A stretch of DNA of 64,000 nt from Legionella londiniensis (GCF_001467825.1 NZ_LNYK01000016.1:156235-220234), one strand, 5' to 3'; positions 30,447 through 40,608 are shown, counted from the stretch's first letter. Made by a program: numbers and translations. The notes: generated by a model not told the origin, from the sequence alone.

Positions 30447-31107
30447 ATGGTTTTTATTGATAATTCTGGGATGTTTACTGTGCCTTGCTCTTGCAATGGC
30501 GCTTTATCCGTTGCGAAAGCGTAAAAAAAATCTGTTGATTGTATCACCGTTACTGATTTCTGCCGCCCTTGTCTTGTACTGGTATTGGGGGGCATTTAAC
30601 GCATGGCATCATTTTTTACAACAAGAAGCGAACAGGGAACAAATTTTAGCATTAATGCAGACAATTCGTTCACCTGAGGAATTAATAGCCAAGTTAAAAG
30701 CGCGGTTAAACAACAAACCAGAGAGCGCAAAAGGATGGTATTTGCTGGGTCGATTGTATGCGAGCCAAAATAAATGGATTGATGCGAATCGGGCATTTGC
30801 GACCGCAAGGAAGCTAAAGCCCGATGAGATATCATTTATGATTAACTACGCTCAAAGTTTGTGGCAGCTAAACCAGCGGCGCTTTAACGAGGACATTGTT
30901 AAGTTATTTAAAGAAGTTTTAAGCCGTGATGCGAAACAACCCGATGCCCTGGCCATGCTTGCAATGGATGCATTCATGCGCCATGATTATTACTCGGCAA
31001 TTGATTACTGGCAACGATTGTTGCAAATTGTAGAGCCGGGCTCAGAAGATGATCTGGCCATTAGAAAGGCAATTGCCAAAGCTGAGCAGAATATCGCCAG
31101 AAAATAA
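30439..31107 (+). CDS. ccmI: Cytochrome c maturation protein CcmI (TPR)
   Basis: This 222-residue protein has two N-terminal membrane helices (near 4-22 and 33-53), then a helical periplasmic part with TPR-like repeats (GWYLLGRLYASQNKW, and further units to the end). It holds apocytochrome c for the heme lyase. The ATG at 30439 is chosen over a TTG at 30421 because it gives the standard N-terminus. It is the last gene of the ccm operon. Confidence 0.92.
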   Translation: MREWFLLIILGCLLCLALAMALYPLRKRKKNLLIVSPLLISAALVLYWYWGAFNAWHHFLQQEANREQILALMQTIRSPEELIAKLKARLNNKPESAKGWYLLGRLYASQNKWIDANRAFATARKLKPDEISFMINYAQSLWQLNQRRFNEDIVKLFKEVLSRDAKQPDALAMLAMDAFMRHDYYSAIDYWQRLLQIVEPGSEDDLAIRKAIAKAEQNIARK

Positions 31108-31141
31108 TGTCGGGCTTTTGTATATCAGGGAGATTTGAAGC

Positions 31142-31348
31142 ATGGTTGACAAAGTTTATCAGGTTATAGAATTGGTCGGAACTTCACAAAATGGTATTGA
31201 AGAAGCCATTAATAATGCCATTGCCCACGCTGCAAAAACTCATGGCAAGCTGGACTGGTATGAAGTGGTTGAAACGCGAGGATTCATTGAAGGCGATAAA
31301 AGCAAGTATTATCAAGTTCATCTGAAAATAGGCTGTCACGCTCATTAA
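31142..31348 (+). CDS. Dodecin-family flavoprotein
   Basis: This 68-residue protein matches dodecins: KVYQVIELVGTSQNGIEEAI at the N-terminus, W39 in KLDWYEV for flavin stacking, and GDKSKYYQVHLKIG at the end. Dodecins form hollow 12-mers that store or buffer flavins, or CoA in some cases. GGGAGA precedes the ATG. It follows ccmI by 34 bases and could be read with the operon. Confidence 0.93.
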   Translation: MVDKVYQVIELVGTSQNGIEEAINNAIAHAAKTHGKLDWYEVVETRGFIEGDKSKYYQVHLKIGCHAH

Positions 31349-31400
31349 TATTGCCATCAAGTCTACACTTGCCGCTTTCCTCGCAGGAGCGTGGGGAGAG

Positions 31401-31429
31401 GAGGTGTGGGCACCTCAACTGCCTTTTTT
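31401..31429 (+). terminator. Terminator-like hairpin after dodecin
   Basis: GAGGTG and CACCTC (31401-31406 and 31411-31416) pair around a TGGG loop, and a run of six Ts begins about eight bases after the stem. This fits a weak intrinsic terminator for the dodecin gene and perhaps the ccm operon. Confidence 0.45.
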
Positions 31430-31474
31430 AGATTTGCGTTCTGCTACTTTTTAACCAGATTGAGCGGCCAGGCG

Positions 31475-33280
31475 TTATTCCTGCTGAATTATCTTTAAAA
31501 ACTGTTTTCCATACAGGTTCAGCTTGTGCTGGCCAACGCCAAAAACGGATAATAAGTCGGTTAATGTCCGAGGCTTCACGCGAATCATGTCATGTAGAGT
31601 TACGTCGCTGAAAATCATAAAAGGCGGTTTATCTTCTTCTTCAGCCAATTGCTTTCTTAATTCCCTCAACCGCTCAAAGAGGGGATGAGCACAGTTTTGA
31701 ACTTTGGGGAGCATATTTTTCTTTTTGCTTTCATTATGCAATGGCATGCGCGGAAGGTTGATAAAAATTTTCTCATCACCGCGTAAAACAGGTTTGGCAT
31801 TCATATGCAGGCGCAATACTTGAAAGTGATCAAAATCCTGGTAACAGTATTCTCGAAGAATTAATTGCCACGTTAAGTATTTCCAGTAATTTTGAGATTT
31901 ATCTTTGCCAATGCCAAAGGTGGATAAACGGTGATGGCCTGCCTGGGTGATTTTTTCGGTCATCTTGCCGCGCAATACGTTAATTAGGTGGGATAAGCCA
32001 TAATTCTGCTGCATGCGGAAAATGCAGGAAAGCACCTTTTGGGCATCCACCGTAGCATCGACTGTTTCAGGAGGTGAATCACAAACATCACAGTAGCCGC
32101 ATGGCATATCCATCATTTCATTAAAGTATTGCAGAAGGATTTGCCGCCGGCAGGTGGAGGCATCAGCATAGGCGAGCATCAAATTAAGTTTTGCATGTTC
32201 ATGTTGTTGGTGTGATTTAGGGGTGTTGGCAGAAATCAAGCTTCTTATCCTTGTGCTGTCAGCCGGGTCATAAAGTAATAATGCGTTTGCCGGCAGTCCA
32301 TCTCTTCCTGCTCTTCCTGTTTCCTGGTAATAACTTTCTATGGTTTTTGGCAAGTCATAGTGCACAACAAAACGCACATTGGGTTTGTCAATTCCCATTC
32401 CAAATGCAATGGTCGCGACAATCAAATCCACTTTATCATGCCGAAACATTGTTTGAACTTCCCGCCGTTCCTGGTGGCTTAGTCCTGCATGATAGGCGCG
32501 GGCATTGTACCCTGATTCCCGGAGTTTTTCGGTTAACCGTTCGACTCCCAGCCGCGTGCCGCAATAAATAATTCCCGGGCAATTGGCTTTCGAGTCAAGA
32601 AACTGTTTTAGTTGGCGCAAGGGGTTTTCTTTCGCTAATACTTGGTAATAAATATTAGGACGGTTAAAGGATGCGATGTATTCTTTGGGATTATAGTTTA
32701 ACTTTTCTACAATATCCTTTCTGGTTTGTTTGTCGGCTGTTGCAGTTAAAGCAATTATCGGCACTTTGGGAAATTTGGTTTTTAAAATGCCAAGAGCGCC
32801 GTATTCAGGACGAAAATCATGTCCCCATTGCGAAATGCAGTGCGCCTCATCAATGGCGAAGAGCGCGATGCGACACTCGTGAAGATGCTCCAGAAAGGAC
32901 TGGCTTAACAGCCGCTCCGGGGCTATATAAAGCAAATCCAGTTCATCGTGATGCAGTTTTTGAAGCACGGTTCTTGCTTCCTGACTTGTTAATGAAGAGT
33001 TATAGTAATCAGCCCGGATGCCAAGCAGTTTTAACGCAGCCACTTGATCTTCCATTAGGGCAATCAATGGGGAGACCACAATTCCTATGCCCGGGCGCAC
33101 TATTGAAGGAATTTGATAACATAGCGATTTTCCGCCTCCTGTAGGCATTAATATCAATAAATCCTGGCCAGATATCAGATCAGTTATGATGTCTTCCTGG
33201 GGTGGACGAAATGACTCAAAACCATAATAATTTTTTAATGCGTCAAGGGCAGGTGTATGTGAGTTCGTGAAATTTTCCAT
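31475..33280 (-). CDS. recQ: ATP-dependent DNA helicase RecQ
   Basis: This 601-residue 3'-5' helicase is used in recombination and repair. It has Walker A MPTGGGKS with K51, the box DEAHCISQWGHDFR, motif VI QETGRAGRDG, a zinc-binding CGYCDVC region in the RQC section, and a C-terminal HRDC domain from about 525 ending FGVGQHKL. The length is typical. It stands alone, transcribed towards the dodecin gene. Confidence 0.96.
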   Translation of the reverse strand: MENFTNSHTPALDALKNYYGFESFRPPQEDIITDLISGQDLLILMPTGGGKSLCYQIPSIVRPGIGIVVSPLIALMEDQVAALKLLGIRADYYNSSLTSQEARTVLQKLHHDELDLLYIAPERLLSQSFLEHLHECRIALFAIDEAHCISQWGHDFRPEYGALGILKTKFPKVPIIALTATADKQTRKDIVEKLNYNPKEYIASFNRPNIYYQVLAKENPLRQLKQFLDSKANCPGIIYCGTRLGVERLTEKLRESGYNARAYHAGLSHQERREVQTMFRHDKVDLIVATIAFGMGIDKPNVRFVVHYDLPKTIESYYQETGRAGRDGLPANALLLYDPADSTRIRSLISANTPKSHQQHEHAKLNLMLAYADASTCRRQILLQYFNEMMDMPCGYCDVCDSPPETVDATVDAQKVLSCIFRMQQNYGLSHLINVLRGKMTEKITQAGHHRLSTFGIGKDKSQNYWKYLTWQLILREYCYQDFDHFQVLRLHMNAKPVLRGDEKIFINLPRMPLHNESKKKNMLPKVQNCAHPLFERLRELRKQLAEEEDKPPFMIFSDVTLHDMIRVKPRTLTDLLSVFGVGQHKLNLYGKQFLKIIQQE

Positions 33281-33394
33281 GAGTTTGTTCTTATTTTTCT
33301 TTCACGGGCGCAGGATTTTGGCAATAATATCATTTTTCAATGGATCGTCCATCCGTTTAATTAAAACGGCAGGAATCAGTCTGGAGAGGGAACG

Positions 33395-34549
33395 ATGCAA
33401 TTTGAGCTTACAGAACAACATCGGGCTTTTAGGGATATGGCCGCGGAGTTTGCCAGAAATAAACTATTGCCAAACGCTGATAGGTGGGATGAAGAGAAAC
33501 ATTTTCCCGTGGATGTTCTACGGGAGGCGGCACAACTTGGCATGGCGGGTATTGTGGCGAGAGAGGATATTGGGGGCTCCCAGCTTACGCGCCTCGATGC
33601 AGCCTTGATTTTTGAACAACTGGCAGCAGGCTGCGTCAGCACCAGCGCTTACCTTTCCATCCATAACATGGTTACAACCCTGGTTGACCAGTATGCCGAT
33701 GAGGCCTTGCGAAAAAAATGGGGACCGCGGCTGACTTCTATGGAGGCATTGGCCAGCTACTGTTTAACAGAGCCTGATGCAGGCTCAGATGCAGCCTCCC
33801 TAAAAACGCATGCTGTTTTACAAGGTGATGAGTACGTCATTAATGGCGCCAAGGCCTTTATTTCTGGCGGTAGTGTCAGTGATGTTTATGTATGCATGGT
33901 CAGAACAGGAGATAACACGCCGCGCGGGATAAGCTGTGTGTTGATTGAAAAAGACCGCCCCGGCATCAGTTTTGGCCAGCAGGAAAAGAAAATGGGCTGG
34001 AAGAGCCAGCCTACTTCAATGGTGTTCTTTGAAAACTGCAGGATTCCGGTCAGCAACCGCATTGGCGATGAAGGGATGGGGTTTAAGATAGCTTTAAATG
34101 CCTTAAATGGCGGGCGTGTCAACATTGCAGCCTGCTCTTTGGGAGGAGCGCTCGCATCTCTCCATTTAACTCAAGCTTATCTTAATGAACGAAAACAATT
34201 CGGCAAGTACTTAGGTAAAATTCAAGTCTTAAGATTTTATTTTGCTGATATGCTGACTGCTTTTGAAGCAGCGCGCCTGATGGTTTATCGTGCGGCTGAT
34301 GAGCTTGATAAAAACAATCCCAAAGCGCCAATGTATTGCGCAATGGCAAAACGTATGGCAACGGATGCTGCTTTTGATATCAGCAATAAAGCGATGCAAA
34401 TTCATGGGGGGTATGGTTACTTGCGGGATTATCAGATTGAGCGCATTTTTCGCGATTTACGGGTGCATCAGATACTTGAAGGTACAAATGAAATTATGCG
34501 CGAGATTATCGCGAAATCAACATTAGACGAAGATTATGTAATTGAATAA
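33395..34549 (+). CDS. Acyl-CoA dehydrogenase, probably isobutyryl-CoA dehydrogenase
   Basis: This 384-residue FAD enzyme is of the acyl-CoA dehydrogenase family. Signatures include AYCLTEPDAGSDAAS and the catalytic glutamate in ILEGTNEIM near the C-terminus, plus the late GGYGYLRDYQIERIFRDLR motif. The two genes that follow encode an enoyl-CoA hydratase and a 3-hydroxyisobutyryl-CoA hydrolase-like protein, as in valine-degradation clusters, so isobutyryl-CoA is the likely substrate. Substrate choice is inference from context. The three genes are 14 and 1 bases apart. Confidence 0.88.
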   Translation: MQFELTEQHRAFRDMAAEFARNKLLPNADRWDEEKHFPVDVLREAAQLGMAGIVAREDIGGSQLTRLDAALIFEQLAAGCVSTSAYLSIHNMVTTLVDQYADEALRKKWGPRLTSMEALASYCLTEPDAGSDAASLKTHAVLQGDEYVINGAKAFISGGSVSDVYVCMVRTGDNTPRGISCVLIEKDRPGISFGQQEKKMGWKSQPTSMVFFENCRIPVSNRIGDEGMGFKIALNALNGGRVNIAACSLGGALASLHLTQAYLNERKQFGKYLGKIQVLRFYFADMLTAFEAARLMVYRAADELDKNNPKAPMYCAMAKRMATDAAFDISNKAMQIHGGYGYLRDYQIERIFRDLRVHQILEGTNEIMREIIAKSTLDEDYVIE

Positions 34550-34563
34550 AAGGAGTTAACAAC

Positions 34564-35340
34564 GTGGCTATAATCGAACAGAATCTGGATAGTCAGGGAA
34601 TCTTAACCATTTCCTTGAATCGTCCTGAAAAATTAAACGCCTTAAGCAGTGAAGTATTGCTGTCGCTGGCAGAACTATTCAACTCAGCAAAAGACAATCA
34701 TCAAATAAAAGGTTTAATTCTAACAGGAACAGGAAAAGCATTCTGTGCCGGTGCAGACATTAACCGTTTGGCAGAATGTGACGCACAGGAAGGATATCAG
34801 TTTGCTCAATTTGGCCAGCAAGTTTTTAGACAGCTTGAAACACTGGGCAAACCTTCAATCGCGGCCATCAATGGCTTTGCTTTTGGAGGAGGATGTGAAC
34901 TTGCCATGGCGGCAACGATCAGAATCGCTGCAACCAGAGCTCAATTTGGACAGCCGGAAGTGAAGCTTGGAGTGATTCCAGGATATGGCGGCACCCAGCG
35001 TTTAGCCAGGCTGGTGGGTAAAGGCAGAGCCCTTGATCTGTGCCTTACAGGTCGATTTATTGATGCGCAAACAGCGCTTGATTGGGGTTTGGTGAGCGCC
35101 GTGGTTGATGAAGATAACTTAATGATTGAAGCAAAAAAAATATTGCAAAATATTTTATCTATGGCGCCTCTTGCTGTAAAAAGCGTGATGGAGACAATTG
35201 ATATAGGGTATGACTTATCTTTGACTGATGCTTTACATCTCGAAGCGGTTCATTTTGCCAAAGTCTGCGCAAGCGCGGATAAACAAGAAGGGGTCACCGC
35301 CTTTCTTGAAAAAAGAAAAGCAGAATTTAAAGGAGCATAA
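34564..35340 (+). CDS. Enoyl-CoA hydratase (probably methacrylyl-CoA hydratase)
   Basis: This 258-residue crotonase-family enzyme starts at GTG (34564) with GGAG upstream. CAGADI binds CoA and stabilises the oxyanion hole. The two catalytic glutamates are expected in GGGCELAM and FGQPEVKLG, and GVIPGYGGTQRL is the family motif. Its role in valine degradation would be hydration of methacrylyl-CoA to 3-hydroxyisobutyryl-CoA. It could equally act on short-chain enoyl-CoAs in beta-oxidation. Confidence 0.88.
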   Translation: MAIIEQNLDSQGILTISLNRPEKLNALSSEVLLSLAELFNSAKDNHQIKGLILTGTGKAFCAGADINRLAECDAQEGYQFAQFGQQVFRQLETLGKPSIAAINGFAFGGGCELAMAATIRIAATRAQFGQPEVKLGVIPGYGGTQRLARLVGKGRALDLCLTGRFIDAQTALDWGLVSAVVDEDNLMIEAKKILQNILSMAPLAVKSVMETIDIGYDLSLTDALHLEAVHFAKVCASADKQEGVTAFLEKRKAEFKGA

Positions 35341-35341
35341 G

Positions 35342-36394
35342 ATGGCTGCTGAGATAATATTTGCCAAAGAAGGGCAAATTGGCCTTGTGACTTTAAATCG
35401 TCCTGAAGCCCTGAATGCTCTAACGCTTTCAATGCTGAATGCGCTGCAGGAGCAGCTTGCAGCATGGGCGCAGGATGAAGCCATTGCCGCAGTAGTTGTT
35501 AGGGCCAGTCCCGGAAAGGCATTTTGTGCGGGCGGGGATATACGATGGCTGTATGAAGCCGGAAAATCAGATGATCCCAAACAAATGGATTTTTTTTGGC
35601 ATGAATATCGTTTAAACAATTATATTCACCATTATAAAAAACCCTATATTGCTCTAATGGACGGCATTACGATGGGAGGCGGGGTTGGTATTTCTCTTCA
35701 TGGATCACATCCTGTTGCCACTGAGCGGTTTGTCTTTGCAATGCCTGAGACTGGAATTGGATTTTTCCCTGATATTGGGGCAAGTTATCTGCTTTCGCGC
35801 TGTCCGGATGCTACGGGCGTGTATCTTGGCCTCACGGGAAATCGCTTGAATGCGGGGGAGGCGCAATCCCTGGATCTGGTCAGATTCACTATCAATTCAG
35901 AACAAATAGATTCATTGCTCGAGCAGCTCATAGATACAGATTTATCAAATCATGCTCAAATAAAAATTGATGCTCTTCTTCATGAGTACACAAGTCCAAT
36001 ATTCCGTGATCAAAAAATGCAGCACTTGGAGCACATTTCGTCGGCGTTCAATCAGCCCAGTGTGGAAGCGATATTTAAAGAATTGCAAAAGCATGATACA
36101 GAATGGCATTGGCAAACTCTGAATTCACTAAAGGTCAAATCGCCGCTTAGTCTTAAAGTAACCTTTGCGCAAATTAAAAAAGCAAAATCCATGTCTATGG
36201 CAGAGTGTGTGCAGATGGATTATTGCCTGGTGGGTCATTTTATGCATCACCCTGATTTCTATGAGGGAGTTCGCGCATTGTTGATTGATAAGGATAAAAA
36301 ACCGAAGTGGCAACCGGGAGTTTTGTCTGAAGTGTCGGAAGACATGGTAACATCTTTTTTTTCTTGCAGAGCCAAGGAACTTGAGCTGGCTTAG
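35342..36394 (+). CDS. 3-hydroxyisobutyryl-CoA hydrolase-like protein
   Basis: This is a 350-residue crotonase-superfamily protein. The frame is open upstream to 35228, but the ATG at 35342 lies just past the previous stop and gives the normal N-terminus. CAGGDIRWLYEAG, MDGITMGGGVGIS and PETGIGFFPDIG are characteristic of 3-hydroxyisobutyryl-CoA hydrolases rather than hydratases; the length also fits. It would release 3-hydroxyisobutyrate. The dehydrogenase genes for the next steps (mmsA, mmsB) are not in this window. Confidence 0.88.
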   Translation: MAAEIIFAKEGQIGLVTLNRPEALNALTLSMLNALQEQLAAWAQDEAIAAVVVRASPGKAFCAGGDIRWLYEAGKSDDPKQMDFFWHEYRLNNYIHHYKKPYIALMDGITMGGGVGISLHGSHPVATERFVFAMPETGIGFFPDIGASYLLSRCPDATGVYLGLTGNRLNAGEAQSLDLVRFTINSEQIDSLLEQLIDTDLSNHAQIKIDALLHEYTSPIFRDQKMQHLEHISSAFNQPSVEAIFKELQKHDTEWHWQTLNSLKVKSPLSLKVTFAQIKKAKSMSMAECVQMDYCLVGHFMHHPDFYEGVRALLIDKDKKPKWQPGVLSEVSEDMVTSFFSCRAKELELA

Positions 36395-36549
36395 CATATG
36401 GCGTCATTATGTTTTGTTGGATTTCTCCTGAGATTCACATCAAGCGATGAAAGGAAAGGTCGGCATGGATACAAATGATTGCCTGATGCGCAGGAATAAC
36501 ACAAATAAAGCATGATACAAGCAAGGGATGACTTTGCCCTGGCCATACC

Positions 36550-36558
36550 TGCTATAAT
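36550..36558 (+). promoter_or_regulatory. Extended -10 promoter upstream of prfC
   Basis: TGCTATAAT at 36550-36558 is an extended -10 element with a perfect TATAAT. No convincing -35 is visible, as is common with this promoter type. The start of prfC is at 36625. The rest of the gap at 36395-36549 shows nothing recognisable. Confidence 0.45.
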
Positions 36559-36624
36559 TTGATGAAACAGCTTAATTCTCTTAAAATACGCGAATTTCTT
36601 TTGCTATAACGCCCAGCAGGTACC

Positions 36625-38205
36625 ATGTCACAGATTTATCAAGATTTTACTAAACGGCGGACGTTTGCGATTATTTCGCATCCTGATGCCGGAAAAACTA
36701 CCGTCACCGAAAAACTATTATTGTTTGGCGGTGCTATCCAGTTAGCTGGGACAGTAAAGGGACGAAAAGCCACACGCCATGCTACTTCAGACTGGATGGA
36801 AATGGAAAAAGAAAGAGGCATTTCAGTCACCACTTCTGTGATGCAATTTATTCATAATAATCATGTTATGAATCTATTGGATACACCAGGCCATGAAGAT
36901 TTTTCAGAAGATACTTATCGTACCTTAACTGCTGTTGATTCGGCCTTGATGGTCATTGATGTTGCCAAGGGCGTGGAAGAAAGAACCATCAAATTAATGG
37001 AGGTATGCAGGCTTCGTGATACCCCTATTATGACCTTTATCAACAAGTTAGATAGAGAAGGGCGGGAACCGATTGAATTGTTGGATGAGGTTGAAACGGT
37101 GCTTGGTATTCATTGCGCACCAGTAACCTGGCCTGTTGGTATGGGAAAACGTTTTAAAGGGATTTACCATCTTTACCAGGATATTGTTTATCTCTATCAG
37201 CCAGGAAAAAATGCTCAAAAACAAGAAGCCAGGCAAATCAAAGGTCTTCATAATCCCGAGCTCGATATTTTGCTGGGTGAGAGCGCAAAGGAATTGCGGG
37301 ACGAGATTGATCTGGTTAAAGGAGCGTCTCATGCGTTCAACCTGACCGATTATCTTGCAGGCAAACAAACCCCGGTTTATTTTGGTTCGGCAATCAATAA
37401 TTTTGGAATTAAAGAACTGCTGGATGATTTTGCTGAATATGCCCCGTCACCGCTGCCCCGAAAAGCGCATGAACGAATAGTGCAACCGAATGAGCCTGCA
37501 TTTTCGGGGTTTGTTTTTAAAATCCAGGCCAACATGGATCCCAAACACCGGGATCGCATCGCTTTTTTGCGGATATGTTCAGGTGTTTATAAAAAGGGGA
37601 TGAAATTAAATCACTTGCGTATTGGAAAGGAAGTTCAGGTCGCGAATGCCTTAACATTTATGGCGGGAGACCGTACCCATACTGAAGAGGCTTTAGCAGG
37701 AGATATTATTGGCTTACACAACCACGGTACAATCCGCATTGGTGATACCTTTACCCAGGGTGAATCACTGAAATTTACCGGCATTCCGAATTTTGCCCCC
37801 GAACTGTTTCGTTTGGTTCGTTTGACCGATCCCATGAAAAGTAAAGCTTTGCTTAAGGGATTAATAGAATTGTCTGAAGAGGGCGCAACTCAGGTATTTA
37901 GACCGTTAAACAGCAATCAATTGATTCTTGGAGCAGTTGGCACGCTTCAGTTTGATGTGGTGGCTCACCGTTTAAAACATGAATACAAAGTGGACTGTAT
38001 TTATGAACCCGTGAACATTGCCTGTGCGCGTTGGATCCATTCTGAGGACGAGAAAGCCTTGGAAGAATTACGAAATAAGGCATTTGATCACTTGGCTTTA
38101 GATGGCAGTGAAATATTGACTTACCTTGCCCCAACCAGGGTCAACTTAACCATGGCAGAAGAACGATACCCAAAAATTACATTTTCGGCAACTCGCGAAC
38201 ATTAG
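36625..38205 (+). CDS. prfC: Peptide chain release factor 3
   Basis: This 526-residue translational GTPase recycles RF1 and RF2 after termination. It has P-loop SHPDAGKTT near 19-27, effector region [12 protein letters not shown]3 DTPGHEDF near 92-99, and NKLDRE as the NKxD motif. Domains II and III follow with RF3-specific sequence, including [17 protein letters not shown] near the end. Length and motifs are as in E. coli RF3. Confidence 0.97.
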   Translation: MSQIYQDFTKRRTFAIISHPDAGKTTVTEKLLLFGGAIQLAGTVKGRKATRHATSDWMEMEKERGISVTTSVMQFIHNNHVMNLLDTPGHEDFSEDTYRTLTAVDSALMVIDVAKGVEERTIKLMEVCRLRDTPIMTFINKLDREGREPIELLDEVETVLGIHCAPVTWPVGMGKRFKGIYHLYQDIVYLYQPGKNAQKQEARQIKGLHNPELDILLGESAKELRDEIDLVKGASHAFNLTDYLAGKQTPVYFGSAINNFGIKELLDDFAEYAPSPLPRKAHERIVQPNEPAFSGFVFKIQANMDPKHRDRIAFLRICSGVYKKGMKLNHLRIGKEVQVANALTFMAGDRTHTEEALAGDIIGLHNHGTIRIGDTFTQGESLKFTGIPNFAPELFRLVRLTDPMKSKALLKGLIELSEEGATQVFRPLNSNQLILGAVGTLQFDVVAHRLKHEYKVDCIYEPVNIACARWIHSEDEKALEELRNKAFDHLALDGSEILTYLAPTRVNLTMAEERYPKITFSATREH

Positions 38206-38274
38206 GGTTTCGGGGCTGCAAATTAGCAGTGAAACTCAACGATAAACCATCAACGATAATGAAAATGAAAACCA

Positions 38275-38294
38275 CCTCTCCCTACCGGGAGAGG
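38275..38294. terminator. Hairpin between convergent prfC and 38316 gene
   Basis: CCTCTCCC and GGGAGAGG form a perfect eight-base GC-rich stem with a TACC loop. It lies 70 bases after prfC and 21 before the end of the opposing gene. On the minus strand TTTT follows after a short gap. It may be a bidirectional terminator or one copy of a dispersed palindrome. Confidence 0.5.
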
Positions 38295-38315
38295 ATGGGG
38301 TTCAGGAATTGAAAA

Positions 38316-38705
38316 TCAGGCTGAAGAGCAGCGTGCAATGATTGTTTTCTGGCCTTGGTTTGTCAACTCAACCTGAGCGCCGGAGTGGGCAACAATATAA
38401 AACACATCACCGTTTTTTACATTAAATAAGACTGAGTCCCCTTCTGACAAATCAATATGATTAATTGAACCTGTTTTGCGTAATGCCTTAACCTGTATGA
38501 GCGTATTTTCTTCCTCGCTTAACATGGTGCAATTTCCTTTAACGGTCCATAAAAAAACGTTGGTGAAAACCTGGGGCGCATTGGGCGGGAGCTCGTATTC
38601 AAATGTCAGTCCCGGTACGAAAATTTCATGTTGGGCAGCGGGTAGGGTCATTGGCATCATCAAGCAAACAACACATAGGAGACAAGCTCCAAGTTTTTTA
38701 ATCAT
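38316..38705 (-). CDS. Small periplasmic protein of unknown function
   Basis: This is a 129-residue protein. The frame is open to 38804, but AGGAGA six bases before the ATG at 38705 fixes the start. The start is followed by a clear signal peptide (MIKKLGACLLCVVCLMMPMT, cleavage near PAAQ). The mature part is about 105 residues, mostly beta by appearance, with two cysteines (in GNCT and ARCSS) that could form one disulfide. I do not recognise the family. Confidence 0.75.
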   Translation of the reverse strand: MIKKLGACLLCVVCLMMPMTLPAAQHEIFVPGLTFEYELPPNAPQVFTNVFLWTVKGNCTMLSEEENTLIQVKALRKTGSINHIDLSEGDSVLFNVKNGDVFYIVAHSGAQVELTNQGQKTIIARCSSA

Positions 38706-38892
38706 TATTATCTCCTGGGAAAATGAACGTGCAAAGATACCTGCATTTATCAAAAGTAGCAAATCCAAGAGTTGCAATCCGAATGCAGCGCTTCGATTAA
38801 GCAATTATTCATTACATGATTTTTCATGCCTCCAATTATTTAACTCGGTTTCTCCTGTTCTCGTTGTTGTAAAATAATTTATTTAAAAAAAT

Positions 38893-40287
38893 CTAGAGTT
38901 CTTGAAGAGCTTTCACAATTGATTCCAGCATTATTTTCGCATCGCCAAACAGCATATAGGTATTATCCCGATAAAATAAATCATTTTCCACACCAGCATA
39001 CCCTGGCGACATGCTGCGTTTAATGAATAACACTCTTTTTGCGTTAGCAACATCCAGTATAGGCATACCATAGATTGGAGAGCCAGGATCAGTTTTCGCG
39101 GCCGGATTGGTAATATCATTTGCTCCTACCACTAATGCCACATCACAAGTGTTGAAATCCCTATTGATTTCACTTTGTTCAAAAACCTTATCATAGGGAA
39201 TGTTTGCTTCCGCCAATAAAACGTTCATGTGGCCTGGCATGCGTCCTGCGACAGGATGTATGGCAAAACGTACATTGATTGAACGAGACTCCAGTTCATC
39301 AACCAGTTCTTTTACCGCATGCTGGGCGTGCGCTACAGCCATGCCATAGCCGGGAACAATAATGACTTCTTTGGCATTATTCAATAAAAATGCCGCATCT
39401 TCACCGTTTGCCTGCTGAACCTGGAGTGATTCTTCTGTGGCTATCTTACCAGAAGACGAGTCACTTTGTATGCTGCCAAAAATGACATTAATCAGCGAGC
39501 GATTCATTCCTGCGCACATAATATAACTAAGAATTGCCCCACTTGCCCCGACTAAAGCTCCTGTAATTACCAGTAAATGGTTGCTTAAAGTAAACCCGAT
39601 GCCCGCTGCGGCCCATCCTGAATAGGAGTTCAGCATTGATATGACGACAGGCATGTCGGCGCCGCCAATTGGTACAATTAATAGCACGCCTATCAATAAG
39701 GCAATGCAGGCCATAAAAAGAAAGATAAGGAGGGATTGATTGGCCACAAATAATATTAGAAGAATGAGGATTGTAATGGCCAGCAACAGATTAACCAGCG
39801 CCTGCCCCGTAAACCTTAGCGGTATGCCGGACATGAGGCCTTGAAGCTTTAAAAAAGCTATAACAGAGCCTGTAAATGTGATTGCCCCAATGATTAAGCC
39901 AAGGCTCATTTCAATCAGACTTGTTATGGCAATATTTTTAGGAGTTCCGAGCGCGAATGATTGAGGGGAAAGAAAGGCGCAAAAGGCAACAAGCACCGCC
40001 GCAAGGCCTATCAGGGAATGAAAACCCGCGACAAGCTGGGGGATTGCCGTCATTTTGATTTTAAGGGCAATGAATGTCCCAATAGTACCGCCTGCAATAA
40101 TTAACAACAGTAATAGCCAATGATGGTGTATATAAGGCATCAGTAAGGTTGAGACGATAGCAATACCCATGCCAAGAATGCCAAGCCAGTTTCCGGCACG
40201 GGCACTGACTGGGCTTGCAAGGCCTTTTAAAGCAAGAATAAAAAAGACCGCTGCCGCCAAATACAAAAGGGGAACATAGGAAGTCAT
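38893..40287 (-). CDS. pntB: NAD(P) transhydrogenase beta subunit PntB
   Basis: This 464-residue subunit has an N-terminal membrane part with about nine helices and a C-terminal NADP(H)-binding domain. IVPGYGMAVAHAQHAVKEL near 309-327 and the VGANDITNPAA segment are diagnostic. The enzyme couples hydride transfer between NADH and NADP+ to proton entry across the inner membrane. It is third in the operon pntAA-pntAB-pntB, read on the minus strand. Confidence 0.96.
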   Translation of the reverse strand: MTSYVPLLYLAAAVFFILALKGLASPVSARAGNWLGILGMGIAIVSTLLMPYIHHHWLLLLLIIAGGTIGTFIALKIKMTAIPQLVAGFHSLIGLAAVLVAFCAFLSPQSFALGTPKNIAITSLIEMSLGLIIGAITFTGSVIAFLKLQGLMSGIPLRFTGQALVNLLLAITILILLILFVANQSLLIFLFMACIALLIGVLLIVPIGGADMPVVISMLNSYSGWAAAGIGFTLSNHLLVITGALVGASGAILSYIMCAGMNRSLINVIFGSIQSDSSSGKIATEESLQVQQANGEDAAFLLNNAKEVIIVPGYGMAVAHAQHAVKELVDELESRSINVRFAIHPVAGRMPGHMNVLLAEANIPYDKVFEQSEINRDFNTCDVALVVGANDITNPAAKTDPGSPIYGMPILDVANAKRVLFIKRSMSPGYAGVENDLFYRDNTYMLFGDAKIMLESIVKALQEL

Positions 40288-40308
40288 ATTATACCCATCT
40301 TTGAATAG

Positions 40309-40608
40309 TTATTGTTTCCGATACATTCTAAGCATGCGATGAGTGACCACAAATCCGCCAAAAATATTGATTGATGCAATCAATACGGCTATCCCGCCCA
40401 GAATAGTTGTTGTCCCGGTCAGCTTGCTGCCTGCGGCGATTAAGGCGCCTAAAATAATGATGCTGGATATGGCGTTGGTAACCGACATCAAGGGTGTGTG
40501 TAAAGCCGGTGTAACCTTCCAAACGACATAGTAACCTACAAAGCAGGCCAGTATGAAAATGGTCAGCATGGCAATATATGGGTTTCCCAACGTACTGGTA
40601 TAGCTCAT
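40309..40608 (-). CDS. pntAB: NAD(P) transhydrogenase alpha subunit, membrane part (PntAB)
   Basis: This 99-residue protein has three to four hydrophobic helices and corresponds to the C-terminal membrane section of E. coli PntA. The frame is open to 40659, but the ATG at 40608 overlaps the pntAA stop (ATGA) and gives the usual start [10 protein letters not shown]. The split alpha subunit is a known form in several proteobacteria. Confidence 0.92.
   Translation of the reverse strand: MSYTSTLGNPYIAMLTIFILACFVGYYVVWKVTPALHTPLMSVTNAISSIIILGALIAAGSKLTGTTTILGGIAVLIASINIFGGFVVTHRMLRMYRKQ

Noticed and set aside
32671-33144. 157-codon plus-strand frame inside recQ
   Set aside because: It is antisense to conserved helicase motifs, with translation rich in Leu, Cys and Arg and no family features.
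38753-38830. 25-codon minus-strand frame with GGAGG upstream, before the small periplasmic gene
   Set aside because: The ribosome binding site is too close to the first ATG, and there is no sign of conservation.
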